A DNA stretch of 29,573 bases from DATCVR01 sp036566745 (GCA_036566745.1 DATCVR010000221.1:1-29573); one strand, 5' to 3'. Counted from the stretch's first letter, positions 12,551-19,866 are shown. Program-made: numbers and translations. The notes: generated from the letters alone by a model not told the origin.

Positions 12551-12681
12551 GTACTGCCACGCGGTAACAGGTGTGTTCGACGTGCCGTTCGAGCGTGGCC
12601 GGATTCGCGACAAGCCCTCGATCAGCTCGATGTGGTTGCAGCTGGCGGGGATTCGTGAACCAATTCACGTACTGCCACGCG
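12551..12681 (+). repeat. Pair of 13-bp direct repeats before whiB1
   Basis: GTACTGCCACGCG occurs exactly at 12551-12563 and again at 12669-12681, with starts 118 bp apart. The second copy abuts the CRP-like palindrome, sharing its last base. The first overlaps the second copy of ACCCTTGTAC. Two exact 13-mers in 340 bp of non-coding sequence are unlikely by chance and may be binding sites for one regulator. Confidence 0.5.
12654..12669. promoter_or_regulatory. CRP-like binding site upstream of whiB1
   Basis: CGTGAACCAATTCACG is a perfect palindrome of the form GTGA-N6-TCAC, the core of CRP/FNR-family sites (TGTGA-N6-TCACA). The centre is 70 bp before the whiB1 ATG and about 59 bp before a start site implied by TATAAC at 12709-12714. 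In M. tuberculosis whiB1 is a known target of the cAMP receptor protein Rv3676, so site and target agree. Confidence 0.6.
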
Positions 12682-12731
12682 CCCGGGCGGTCCCCCTGCC
12701 CGGTGCAATATAACGAGGAGCTGTGAGATCG

Positions 12732-12983
12732 ATGGACTGGCGCCACCGTGCTGCCTGTCGTGACGAGGACCCCGAGCTGTTCTTCCCGATCGGCAATACC
12801 GGCCCCGCGCTGCTGCAGATCGAGGAAGCCAAGGCGGTCTGCCGACGCTGTGACGTCCGCGAGGAGTGCCTGAGCTGGGCACTCGAGAGCGGGCAGGATG
12901 CCGGCGTGTGGGGCGGACTCTCCGAGGACGAACGACGTGCGCTCAAGCGGCGCAACGCCCGAGCCCGAGCCCGCGCCTACTGA
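12732..12983 (+). CDS. whiB1: WhiB-family Fe-S transcriptional regulator, WhiB1 type
   Basis: An 83-residue regulator with a [4Fe-4S] cluster that senses nitric oxide and acts through region 4 of the primary sigma factor. Sequence starting MDWRHRAACRDEDPELFFP with IGNTGPALLQIEEAK is near-identical in pattern to mycobacterial WhiB1. The four cluster ligands are Cys9 and the CRRCDVREEC group; the GVWGG turn and the basic RRALKRRNARARARA tail for DNA contact follow. The ATG at 12732 gives the family's usual N-terminus, with GAGGAG 11 bases upstream. An in-frame GTG at 12723, eight bases after TATAAC, could serve as a leaderless start and would add three residues. It is flanked by the lipid kinase and the convergent pdtaS, as in mycobacteria. 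Confidence 0.93.
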   Translation: MDWRHRAACRDEDPELFFPIGNTGPALLQIEEAKAVCRRCDVREECLSWALESGQDAGVWGGLSEDERRALKRRNARARARAY

Positions 12984-13077
12984 CCGGCACCGAACGATCG
13001 ACACGCCCCGCCCGCAGCACCACCGCCGGCGGGGCGTTCCGATGCCCCAGGCGGATCGGCGTCCTGGCCGGTCGGTG

Positions 13078-14565
13078 TCATCGGGCGGCCGGCGGCTGAT
13101 GCGGCAGGTCGAGCACCACACGAGTGCCGCGGTCCGGGCGCGCCCCGATGTCGAGCGTGCCCCCCAGCTCGCCGACCACCAGCGTCCGCACGATCTGCAG
13201 GCCGAGATTGCCCGAGGTCTCGGGGTCGAAGCCGGGCGGTAGGCCCTGCCCGTCGTCCTCGACGACCACTCGGAGCCGCCCGGCCAGCGATTCCGCCGCG
13301 AGCTCGATCGTCCCCGGCTTGCCGGCCAGCCCGTGCTCGACGGCGTTCTGCAGGATCTCGGTCACCACCATCGCCAGCGGGGTGGCCGCCGCAGCACCCA
13401 GCACCCCGAACGACCCGGTGCGACGGGCGTCCACCTGCCCCTCGGCCCCGCCCAGGGGGCCGGACACCTCCGCGACCATCGCCAGGAGCCGGTCCGCCAC
13501 GCCGTCGAAGTCCACGGTGTCGTCCACGGTCTGCGACAGCGTCTCGTGGACGATCGCGATCGTCCCCACCCGGCGCACCGCCTCGTCGAGAGCGGCCCGG
13601 CCCTCGGGCGCCTCGATCCGCCGGGCCTGCAGGCGGAGCAGTGCCGCCACGGTCTGGAGGTTGTTCTTCACCCGGTGGTGGATCTCCCGGATGGTGGCGT
13701 CCTTGGTGAGCAGTTCGCGCTCGCGCCGCCGCACCTCCGTGACGTCGCGGCACAGCGCCAGCGCTCCGACGTGGCGACCGCCGGGGTCGAGCGGGATCGT
13801 CCGCAGCGTCATCACCGTGCCGTTGCCCTCGATCTCGGTGCGGATGTGGTCGCGCCCGCTGACCACCGCCTCGAGCGCCTCGTCCATGGCTCCCGAACGC
13901 GGCGCCAGGGCGGCCGTCACGGCGCCGAGGCTCTCCCCCACGAGGTCGGCGGTCAGCCCGAGCCTTCGGTACACCGACATCGCGTTGGGGCTGGCGTAGA
14001 GCACGACCCCCTCGGCATCCATCCGGATCAGCCCGTCGCCCACCCGCGGTGCCCCTCGCCGGCCCATGTCGGTGGCCCGGGAGTGCGGGAAACGGCCTTC
14101 GGTGATGAGCTTGGCCAGTTCGCCGCCGCACTCGAGGTAGGCCAGTTCGAGGCGGCTGGGGGTGCGGACCGCCACGAGGTTCGTGTGGCGGCCGATCACG
14201 CCGAGCACACGATCGCCGCTGCGCACCGGGATAGCCTCGACGCGCACCGGAACGTCCTCCCACCACTCCGGGTCGCCGTCGCGGCGGATCACGCCCTCGG
14301 CGTACGCCGCATCGATGAGCGGGCGGCGCCCGGCGGCCAGGAACGATCCGACGACGTCCTCGACGTAGGACGTGGGCCCGGTGGTGGGCCGCATCTGGGC
14401 GACCGCGCGGAATCCGCCGCCCTCGCGGTCCGGCACCCAGAGCACGAGGTCGGCGAAGGACAGATCGGCCAGCAACTGCCAGTCGGCGACCAGCGCGTGG
14501 AGCCAATCGAGGTCGGATTCGGTGAGGTCGGTATGACGGTGGATCACGTCGTTGAGCGACGGCAC
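13078..14565 (-). CDS. pdtaS: PdtaS-type sensor histidine kinase (GAF-PAS-HisKA_2)
   Basis: A 495-residue soluble kinase. The N-terminal GAF-like domain (about residues 20-135) opens with DWQLLADLSFADLVLWVPD, a hallmark of mycobacterial PdtaS. A PAS domain follows (about 175-275, DGLIRMDAEGVVLYASPNA). The HisKA_2 dimerisation region EIHHRVKNNLQTVAALLRLQ carries the phospho-acceptor in the His296-His297 pair. The ATPase domain has the N-box EILQNAVEHG, G1 VEDDGQGLPPGF and G2 GLQIVRTL. No membrane segment is present. In mycobacteria PdtaS phosphorylates PdtaR, an RNA-binding ANTAR regulator; no pdtaR is in this window. The GTG start at 14565 lies seven bases after TACGCT, so the message may be leaderless. 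An upstream extension of the frame would cross the divergent gene. Confidence 0.92.
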   Translation of the reverse strand: MPSLNDVIHRHTDLTESDLDWLHALVADWQLLADLSFADLVLWVPDREGGGFRAVAQMRPTTGPTSYVEDVVGSFLAAGRRPLIDAAYAEGVIRRDGDPEWWEDVPVRVEAIPVRSGDRVLGVIGRHTNLVAVRTPSRLELAYLECGGELAKLITEGRFPHSRATDMGRRGAPRVGDGLIRMDAEGVVLYASPNAMSVYRRLGLTADLVGESLGAVTAALAPRSGAMDEALEAVVSGRDHIRTEIEGNGTVMTLRTIPLDPGGRHVGALALCRDVTEVRRRERELLTKDATIREIHHRVKNNLQTVAALLRLQARRIEAPEGRAALDEAVRRVGTIAIVHETLSQTVDDTVDFDGVADRLLAMVAEVSGPLGGAEGQVDARRTGSFGVLGAAAATPLAMVVTEILQNAVEHGLAGKPGTIELAAESLAGRLRVVVEDDGQGLPPGFDPETSGNLGLQIVRTLVVGELGGTLDIGARPDRGTRVVLDLPHQPPAAR

Positions 14566-14572
14566 CTCAACG

Positions 14573-14578
14573 AGCGTA
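14573..14578 (-). promoter_or_regulatory. -10 hexamer TACGCT for pdtaS
   Basis: On the minus strand TACGCT is followed by seven bases and the GTG start of pdtaS. It fits TANNNT and implies a leaderless or nearly leaderless transcript. Confidence 0.45.
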
Positions 14579-14631
14579 GCCGTCGTACCCTGGCTCTCGT
14601 CGTGCAGTGGTCCATCTGGGAAGATTGACGG

Positions 14632-15513
14632 GTGCAGAGGTCGTACTGGGAGCAGGTCGTCGCCGACGGCTATCGCGTTCCCCAGGAAGCTGCCCTCGAC
14701 GACCTCACGATCGACCTGGTCGCCATGCTCAGCGACCCCGATCCGCGCGCCCGCGACGACATCGCCTACTCCGTCCTCGAGACCTGGATCGCCGAGGGCG
14801 TGTACGACAACCTGCTGGCCGGCCTCGGCGACGGGCTCGCCCTGGGGATGCGCGAGGGCCTCGGCCAGGACAGCACCGACTCGGTCTTCCGGCGTTCGTA
14901 CTCCGCCGTGGCCCTGGCGGCCGTGGTGGCGCGCGACAACGTCACCCACAGCCTCCACCCGTCGGTAGTCCTGACCTGGGCGGATCGCGCAGTCGGGTGG
15001 TACCTCGCCGAGCGCGACCTCCGGGGCTGGGTGCCCGGCAAGGGCTGGGCACACACCGTCGCCCACGGTGCCAACCTCCTGGGCACTCTCACGGCGTCGC
15101 GCTACCTCGGCGTCGACGAGCTCACCGTGATCCTCGACGTCATCGGCGATCGCCTGCTCAGCCCCACCGACCACCACTTCACCCACGGCGAGGACGACCG
15201 CCTGGCGTTCGCCACGATGTCGCTGCTCCACCGCGACCTGGTCGCCGCCGACGCCGTCGAGTCGTGGCTCGACCGGCTGGGCTCGGCCTGGGCCGATCCG
15301 CCCCAGCCCGGCACCCCGGAGCCGGCCGTGCGCGCCAACACCACCGCTTACCTGCGCGCGCTCCACGTCCAGCTGCTGCTCGGCGTCCAGGGCACGCCGT
15401 CACAGGACGCCCGCGGCGGGCCGGGAGGGCCGCCGTCGGTCCGTGCCGACGTCCTCATCGCGATCCAGCGGGCCCTGCGCGCCGGCGGCCCCTGGTTGTA
15501 CCGCCAGCCCTGA
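14632..15513 (+). CDS. DUF2785-family protein
   Basis: A 293-residue, mostly helical soluble protein. RSYWEQVVADGYRVP at the start, DLVAMLSDPDPRARDDIAYS, and the central RGWVPGKGWAHTVAHGANLL are the pattern I associate with DUF2785, a family of unknown function also found in Firmicutes. A second conserved-looking stretch, YLRALHVQLLLGV, lies near the C-terminus. The histidines and charged residues of KGWAHTVAHGA are the best candidates for an active or binding site, but no reaction is known. It diverges from pdtaS with 66 bp between the starts. The GTG at 14632 has no Shine-Dalgarno sequence, and a weak AAGATT lies five bases before it. A repeat/hairpin element follows its stop. Confidence 0.8.
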   Translation: MQRSYWEQVVADGYRVPQEAALDDLTIDLVAMLSDPDPRARDDIAYSVLETWIAEGVYDNLLAGLGDGLALGMREGLGQDSTDSVFRRSYSAVALAAVVARDNVTHSLHPSVVLTWADRAVGWYLAERDLRGWVPGKGWAHTVAHGANLLGTLTASRYLGVDELTVILDVIGDRLLSPTDHHFTHGEDDRLAFATMSLLHRDLVAADAVESWLDRLGSAWADPPQPGTPEPAVRANTTAYLRALHVQLLLGVQGTPSQDARGGPGGPPSVRADVLIAIQRALRAGGPWLYRQP

Positions 15514-15519
15514 GCCCGG

Positions 15520-15560
15520 CCCGCCTTCACTCCCTCCCGCCTTCACTCCCTCCCGCCTTC
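15520..15560 (+). repeat. 16-bp tandem direct repeat, 2.5 copies
   Basis: CCCGCCTTCACTCCCT is present at 15520-15535 and 15536-15551 without a change. A third, partial copy (CCCGCCTTC) at 15552-15560 forms the beginning of the left arm of the long hairpin that follows. The array starts six bases after the DUF2785 stop. Confidence 0.8.
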
Positions 15561-15619
15561 TGGAGGGATATCCACGCCTCGAGCCTGGGTGAAGGGTGGA
15601 TTTCCCTCCAGAAGGCGGG
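15552..15619 (+). terminator. Long hairpin between DUF2785 and the TPP enzyme
   Basis: The arms 15552-15575 and 15596-15619 are 24 nt each and complementary except at one position; the outer 17 bp (CCCGCCTTCTGGAGGGA and its complement) are perfect. The loop is 20 nt. It probably ends the DUF2785 message. It also stands 18 bp before the putative -10 element of the next gene, so it could alternatively be an operator or an inserted repeat element. Confidence 0.6.
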
Positions 15620-15637
15620 CCCCGACGACCCGTCCGG

Positions 15638-15643
15638 TACCGT
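15638..15643 (+). promoter_or_regulatory. -10 hexamer TACCGT for the TPP enzyme gene
   Basis: TACCGT, a TANNNT match, is followed by seven bases and the GTG at 15651. No Shine-Dalgarno sequence is present, so a leaderless start is suggested. The long hairpin ends 18 bp upstream, where a -35 element would be. Confidence 0.4.
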
Positions 15644-15650
15644 GGGCCGG

Positions 15651-17342
15651 GTGAGTATTTCGCAGCACAACAATCTGCCCGGCGCCGAGACGCCGCTCAC
15701 CTCCGGTCACGCCGGCCAGCACGCGCTGGCCGTCGCCGAGTCCTACGGCGTCGAGACGATGTGGACGCTGTCCGGCGCCCACGTGTTCCCGCTGTACGAC
15801 GCGGTGGTCAAGGCGGAGTCCGACGTCCGCATCCTCGACGTCCGCCACGAGCAGACCGCCGTGTTCGGCGCCGAGGCGTCGGCCAAGCTCACTCGCAAGC
15901 CGGGGCTGGCCGTCCTGACGGCGGGCCCCGGCATCACCAACGGTGTCAGCGGGATGGCCCAGGCATACTTCTCCGGCGTGCCCCTGCTGACCATCGGCGG
16001 GCGAGCCCCGGCGTTCCGCTGGGGCACAGGTGCCCTCCAGGAGCTCGACCATCCGCCCCTGCTCGCCCCGGTCACCAAGCTGTCGACGACGGCACACAAG
16101 GCCGCCGACGTCGCCCGGGTGGTCGACCTGGCCCTGCGCACGGCCACCAGCGGGCACCGAGGCCCGTGTTTCGTCGACGTCCCGATGGACGAGTTCTACA
16201 GCTTCGCCGACGTCGAGCTGCCCGAGGCGCGTCCCCGCGAGCGGGTCGCACCGGACCCGGACGACCTCACGGCCGTCGCGGCGGCCCTGGCCACGTCGTC
16301 ACGGCCAGTGCTGGTGCTCGGCTCGGACGTCTGGATGGACGGCGCCGAGGAGGCAGCCGTCCGCTTCGTGGACGAGACGGGCGTCCCGGTGGTCTGCAAC
16401 GGCATGGGCCGGGGCCTCCTGCCTCCGGGACACCCGCTGCTGGTCAACCGCGCCCGCTCCGTGGCGTTCAAGGGCGCCGATCTCGTCATCGCCGTCGGCA
16501 CCCCGCTCGACTTCCGGCTCGGCTTCGGCGTGTTCGGCGGTGGCGACGGAACGACCCCCGCCCGCGTCGTCCACATCGCCGACGCCCCCGGGCAGCTGGC
16601 CGACCACGTCGAGCTGACCGCGAGCGCGGCGGGCGATCTCGGCTACGTGTTCGACGGGCTCACGGAGGCGCTGCGGGCCGAACTCCGGCGGCCGTCGTTC
16701 GCCGACTGGGCCGACACCCTGCACCGCGCCGTGCTGGCGGCGGTCGAACGCGACGCCGGCCTGCTGTCGTCCGACGCCGACCCCATCCACCCGGCCCGCG
16801 TCTACGGCGTGCTGAACCGCGTGCTCGACGACGACGCCGTGCTGATCGGCGACGGCGGCGACTTCGTCTCGTGGGCGGGCAAGTTCGTCGAGCCGGGGCG
16901 GCCCGGTTGCTGGCTCGATCCGGGGCCCTACGGCTGCCTGGGCGCCGGCGCCGGCGCCGCGGCGGCCGCCCGGCTGGCCCGACCGAGCAGCCAGGTCGCA
17001 GTGCTCTACGGCGACGGCGCCGCCGGCATGTCGCTCATGGACGTCGACACGCTGGTCCGCCACGACCTCCCGGTCGTCATGATCGTCGGCAACAACGGCG
17101 TCTGGGGCCTCGAGAAGCACCCGATGCGTTTCCTGTACGGCTACGACGTGGCCGCCGACCTGCGCCAGGAGACCGGCTACGACGAGGTGGTCAGAGCGCT
17201 CGGAGGCGCCGGTGAGACCGTGCGCCGGCCGGACGAGCTCGGTCCCGCGTTGCGACGCGCCTTCGACGCGGGAGTGCCGTACCTCGTCAACGTCCTGTGC
17301 GATCCCGAGGTCGCCTACCCGCGCTCGACGACAGGAGTCTGA
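15651..17342 (+). CDS. Thiamine-pyrophosphate enzyme, acetolactate-synthase-like (IlvG type)
   Basis: A 563-residue ThDP enzyme of the acetohydroxyacid-synthase/oxalyl-CoA-decarboxylase superfamily. The PYR domain carries WTLSGAHVFPLYD, the catalytic Glu67 in LDVRHEQTAVFGAE, and LTAGPGITNGVSGMAQAYFS. The middle domain (about 195-335) includes RPVLVLGSDVWMDGAEEA. The PP domain has GDGGDFVSWAGKF and the ThDP/Mg motif GDGAAGMSLMDVDTLV...VGNNGVWGLEKHP. The pattern resembles the orphan IlvG of mycobacteria more than anabolic IlvB: no ilvN or ilvC lies nearby, so branched-chain amino-acid synthesis is doubtful and the substrate is open. The GTG at 15651 is supported by TACCGT seven bases upstream. 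The nearby methyltransferase and thioesterase genes do not form an evident pathway with it. Confidence 0.85.
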   Translation: MSISQHNNLPGAETPLTSGHAGQHALAVAESYGVETMWTLSGAHVFPLYDAVVKAESDVRILDVRHEQTAVFGAEASAKLTRKPGLAVLTAGPGITNGVSGMAQAYFSGVPLLTIGGRAPAFRWGTGALQELDHPPLLAPVTKLSTTAHKAADVARVVDLALRTATSGHRGPCFVDVPMDEFYSFADVELPEARPRERVAPDPDDLTAVAAALATSSRPVLVLGSDVWMDGAEEAAVRFVDETGVPVVCNGMGRGLLPPGHPLLVNRARSVAFKGADLVIAVGTPLDFRLGFGVFGGGDGTTPARVVHIADAPGQLADHVELTASAAGDLGYVFDGLTEALRAELRRPSFADWADTLHRAVLAAVERDAGLLSSDADPIHPARVYGVLNRVLDDDAVLIGDGGDFVSWAGKFVEPGRPGCWLDPGPYGCLGAGAGAAAAARLARPSSQVAVLYGDGAAGMSLMDVDTLVRHDLPVVMIVGNNGVWGLEKHPMRFLYGYDVAADLRQETGYDEVVRALGGAGETVRRPDELGPALRRAFDAGVPYLVNVLCDPEVAYPRSTTGV

Positions 17343-17369
17343 GACGCTGCCCGCGGGCTCTATACGCGC

Positions 17370-18335
17370 TCAGGCGGTGAGGCTGGGGTCGCGGTGGCGG
17401 AAGGCTGCCCGATAGGCCTGGGGCGTGGTGCCCAGCCGCCGGCCGAAGTGGTGGCGAAGCACGGCCGCCGTGCCGAAGCCACAGCGCGAGGCGACCGTCT
17501 CGACCGTGTCGTCGCCCTGCTCGAGCATCCGCTGCGCAGCGGAGATCCGATGGCTGAGCAACCATTCGTACGGCGTGGTGCCGGTCTCGGCCCGGAACCG
17601 TCGGGCGAACGTCCGCGGCGACATCGAGGCCAGCGCGGCGAGACCGTCGACCGTCTGGTCGTCGTGGAGATGCGCGGCCATGTAGTCGATCACCGCCGAC
17701 AGAGTGGCCGCCGACGTGGCCCGAATCGGCGCCTCGACGAACTGCGCCTGGCCACCGTCGCGATGCGGCGGCACCACCATCCGGCGAGCGACGGCGGCCG
17801 CCACCTCGGCGCCGAACTCCTTGCGCCACAGGTGGAGGCAGGCGTCGAGCCCCGCCGCGGTGCCGGCGCTGGTGATGATCGGGTCCTCGTCGACATAGAG
17901 GACGTCGGGATCGACCTTGGCCAGCGGGTAGCGCGCGGCCAGCTCGTCGGCGTAGCACCAGTGCGTGGTGCACCGGCGGCCGTCCAGGAGCCCGGCGGCC
18001 GCCAGCACGAACGCGCCCGAACAGACCGAGAGCACCCGCGCGCCCCGGTCGACGGCGTCGCGCAGCGCCTGGAGCAGCTCGTCGGGATAGACGTTGCCGC
18101 GGGGCATGGCCGGAATGCCGACCAGATCGGCCTCGGCCAGGCGTTCGAGGCCGTGCTCGACCAGGATCTGGAAGCCCGTGGACGTGGGGACCGCACCGGG
18201 GCGCAGACCACACACGGCGAAGTCGAACCCGGGCAGGTCTTGGTCGGAGCGGTCGATGCCGAACGACTCGCACAGCACGCCGAGCTCGAACGGCGCCACC
18301 CCGTCGAGGGCGACAGCAGCCACATTGCGAAGCAT
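17370..18335 (-). CDS. GlxA-family transcriptional regulator (DJ-1/PfpI domain plus AraC helix-turn-helix)
   Basis: A 321-residue regulator. The N-terminal class-I-amidotransferase-like domain (about residues 1-180) starts LRNVAAVALDGVAPFELGVL and has the nucleophile-elbow sequence LSVCSGAFVLAAAGLLDGR, followed by TTHWCYADELAARYP and the typical SAGTAAGLDACLHLW. The C-terminal AraC DNA-binding region has ALASMSPRTFARRFRAETGT, PYEWLLSHRISAAQRMLE and CGFGTAAVLRHHFGRRLGTT. The domain pair is that of GlxA/ArgR-type activators. The ATG at 18335 is chosen because the family begins at this point and a CACAAT lies six bases upstream; an in-frame ATG at 18392 would add 19 residues of odd composition. 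It diverges from a small membrane-protein gene with 93 bp between them. Confidence 0.9.
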   Translation of the reverse strand: MLRNVAAVALDGVAPFELGVLCESFGIDRSDQDLPGFDFAVCGLRPGAVPTSTGFQILVEHGLERLAEADLVGIPAMPRGNVYPDELLQALRDAVDRGARVLSVCSGAFVLAAAGLLDGRRCTTHWCYADELAARYPLAKVDPDVLYVDEDPIITSAGTAAGLDACLHLWRKEFGAEVAAAVARRMVVPPHRDGGQAQFVEAPIRATSAATLSAVIDYMAAHLHDDQTVDGLAALASMSPRTFARRFRAETGTTPYEWLLSHRISAAQRMLEQGDDTVETVASRCGFGTAAVLRHHFGRRLGTTPQAYRAAFRHRDPSLTA

Positions 18336-18428
18336 CCGAGCATTGTGCCAGGGATTTGGCAGAAAGTCGATGAACCATGTCAGTACTGCCACTCGTGGCG
18401 GAAATCACATGGGCGCATACTTTCAGCC
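18336..18428. promoter_or_regulatory. Divergent promoter region with direct repeats, putative AraC-type operator
   Basis: TGGCAGAAA (18357-18365) and TGGCGGAAA (18396-18404) are near-identical direct repeats 39 bp apart, close to four helical turns, as expected of AraC-family sites. TGGCAG also forms an inverted repeat with CTGCCA at 18386-18391. CACAAT on the minus strand (18342-18347) and TACTTT on the plus strand (18418-18423) are candidate -10 elements for the two flanking genes. Confidence 0.4.
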
Positions 18429-18587
18429 ATGACCTTCCTCATCGTCCTCCTTGCCCTCACGGCGCTGGCCTTCGCCGCCGCAGGGCACGTGTGGTTGCGG
18501 GACGGTGGGCCGCGGCGTCCGATTCGCCCCCGAGCCGAGGACGAATGGTCGTCCGATCTGCCGAACCACCCGTACGCCACCGGCTGA
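18429..18587 (+). CDS. Small single-pass membrane protein
   Basis: A 52-residue hypothetical protein: MTFLIVLLALTALAFAAAGH forms one membrane helix at the very N-terminus. A polar tail follows with a basic and proline-rich part (GPRRPIRPRAEDE) and the end NHPYATG. The open frame continues upstream through the regulator gene, but the ATG at 18429 follows TACTTT by five bases, and the hydrophobic start fits. I do not recognise a family. It is divergent from the GlxA-type regulator and could be its target. A short hairpin (GCGCCA...TGGCGC, 18622-18640) lies beyond the stop. Confidence 0.5.
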   Translation: MTFLIVLLALTALAFAAAGHVWLRDGGPRRPIRPRAEDEWSSDLPNHPYATG

Positions 18588-18702
18588 CGGTTCTCGCCCG
18601 CACCCGCGTCGCGCGCACGTGGCGCCAGCCGCCTTGGCGCGTCGTCCGCCCCGCGGCGAAATGCCGTGGCCCCGCCCTGCCCGCCTCGGCGACACTCGGG
18701 GC

Positions 18703-19464
18703 ATGTCCGCGCCACGCACGTTCGAGCAGTTGGTCGCCGAGGGCGACGCCGTCCCGGTCGATGGCTGGGACTTCTCGTGGTTCGAGGGCCGGGCCACCGA
18801 GCAGCGCCCGTCGTGGGGCTACGCCGGGCTGATCGCCGGCCGGATGGCCTCGGCCGCCGCGGCCCTCGACGTCCAGACGGGCGGCGGCGAGGTGCTCGCC
18901 GGCATCCCGCAGCCACCTCCGACCCTTGCCGCCACCGAGTCCTGGCCGCCCAACGTGGCCATCGCCCGACGGAACCTGCGACACCTCTCGGCAGCCGTGT
19001 ACGAGGTCGGCGACGACGCCGACCTGCCCTTCCCCGACGCCTCGTTCGACCTCGTGACCAGCCGGCACCCCACGATGACCCGGTGGGACGAGGTGGCTCG
19101 GGTGCTCCGCCCCGGAGGCACCTACCTGTCGCAACAGGTCGGCGCGGGGACGATGCACGAGTTGAGCGAGGCGATGCTGGGGCCGTTCGAGGCCGGCCGC
19201 GATCGCGACCCGGGCCGAACCCGCGAAGCCGCCGAGGCAGCCGGCCTTCGCGTGACCCGGCTCCGCCCCGAGCGCCTTCGTGCCGAGTTCTACGACATCG
19301 CCGCGGTCGTCCACTTCCTGCGGAAGGTGATCTGGACGGTGCCCGGCTTCAGCGTCGACGCCTACCGCGACCAGCTGGCCGAGGTTCATGCGCGCATCGA
19401 GTCCGACGGCGCGTTCGTGGCACACTCACAGCGCTTCCTGATCGAGGCGCACCGGCCGCGCTGA
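18703..19464 (+). CDS. Class I SAM-dependent methyltransferase
   Basis: A 253-residue Rossmann-fold methyltransferase. Motif I is AALDVQTGGGEVLAGI, an SAM-binding glycine loop with Gln-Thr in place of the more usual acidic-Gly start. NVAIARRNLRHLSAAVYEVG is the second strand, DADLPFPDASFDLVTSRHP motif II, and DEVARVLRPGGTYLSQQVG motif III. The C-terminal third (AEFYDIAAVVHFLRKVIWTV) matches UbiE/rRNA-methyltransferase-like proteins that I know only as uncharacterised. A guanine-rich CGGGG lies just before the ATG. The substrate cannot be inferred; the nearest genes are the small membrane protein upstream and a convergent thioesterase. Confidence 0.85.
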   Translation: MSAPRTFEQLVAEGDAVPVDGWDFSWFEGRATEQRPSWGYAGLIAGRMASAAAALDVQTGGGEVLAGIPQPPPTLAATESWPPNVAIARRNLRHLSAAVYEVGDDADLPFPDASFDLVTSRHPTMTRWDEVARVLRPGGTYLSQQVGAGTMHELSEAMLGPFEAGRDRDPGRTREAAEAAGLRVTRLRPERLRAEFYDIAAVVHFLRKVIWTVPGFSVDAYRDQLAEVHARIESDGAFVAHSQRFLIEAHRPR

Positions 19465-19479
19465 CACCGGGCCTCGAGG

Positions 19480-19866
19480 TCAATCGCGGCTGCGGGCGAG
19501 GAATCGATCGCGACTGACCACCACGCGGCTCACTCGTCCGCGCCCGACCATCGCGCCGTCGTCGTGGAACAGGTCGACATCGAAGACCAGCGCACGCCCC
19601 TCGACGACCACCAGCTCTGCCCTGGCGCTCACCCGCGCTCCGACCGGGCTGGCCGCCATGTGATCGAGCTCGACCCGCGCACCCACGCTCGTCTCGCCGC
19701 TGCCCAGAGCGCCGTCGAGCGCGGCGATCGTGGCCGCCTCCGCCCACGCCAGCAGGCGCGGCGTACCGAGGACGGCGACATCGCCGGAGCCGAGGACGAT
19801 CGCGGTGTCGGCCTCGGTGACGGTGAAGAGACGCTCGGCCCGCAGACCGGCCCGGAGGATCGTCAC
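19480..19866 (-). CDS. Hotdog-fold thioesterase, FlK-like
   Basis: A 128-residue hotdog protein of the fluoroacetyl-CoA-thioesterase-like family. Thr35, Glu43 and His69 are spaced exactly as the catalytic Thr42, Glu50 and His76 of FlK (all shifted by seven), in LGTPRLLAWAEAAT and ELDHMAASPVG. The fold is further supported by FDVDLFHDDGAMVGRGRVSR. The natural acyl-CoA substrate is unknown; fluoroacetyl-CoA is not implied. The GTG start overlaps the stop of the biotin-carrier gene (GTGA, 19863-19866), so the two are cotranslated. This suggests a role in acyl-CoA or carboxylation chemistry (inference). Confidence 0.83.
   Translation of the reverse strand: MTILRAGLRAERLFTVTEADTAIVLGSGDVAVLGTPRLLAWAEAATIAALDGALGSGETSVGARVELDHMAASPVGARVSARAELVVVEGRALVFDVDLFHDDGAMVGRGRVSRVVVSRDRFLARSRD

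Larger units (their letters stand above)
12394..12731 (+). other. Control region between the lipid kinase and whiB1
   Basis: A 338-bp stretch without a convincing gene, less GC-rich than its surroundings. A T-rich run at 12449-12464 may mark the end of the kinase message. Then follow an inverted repeat CGTGT-N10-ACACG (12471-12490), a repeated ACCCTTGTAC (12517-12526 and 12545-12554), a TTGTCA (12540-12545) about 18 bp before GTAACA that could be an upstream promoter, a 13-bp direct repeat, a CRP-like palindrome (12654-12669), a TATAAC (12709-12714) and a GAGGAG Shine-Dalgarno sequence (12715-12720). The density of signals fits a heavily regulated whiB1 promoter. Confidence 0.55.

Noticed and set aside
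12444..12713. Small plus-strand open frame (89 codons) upstream of whiB1
   Set aside because: It covers the promoter signals of whiB1, has no Shine-Dalgarno sequence, and its translation shows no conserved feature.
14249..14274. GGAAC-N18-GTC, close to a SigR promoter
   Set aside because: It lies inside pdtaS on the antisense strand and has GTC instead of GTT; a chance match is likely.
14566..15366. N-terminal extension of PdtaS across the divergent DUF2785 gene
   Set aside because: The frame is open, but the extra 267 residues are antisense to DUF2785, and PdtaS proteins begin at the GTG chosen.
15520..15560. Tandem repeats as a CRISPR array
   Set aside because: The copies are directly adjacent without spacers and only 16 bp long, and no cas gene is present.
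14566..19479. Accessory block as a genomic island or biosynthetic gene cluster
   Set aside because: No integrase, transposase, tRNA or attachment repeats; base composition looks the same as the flanks; the enzymes do not add up to a recognisable pathway.
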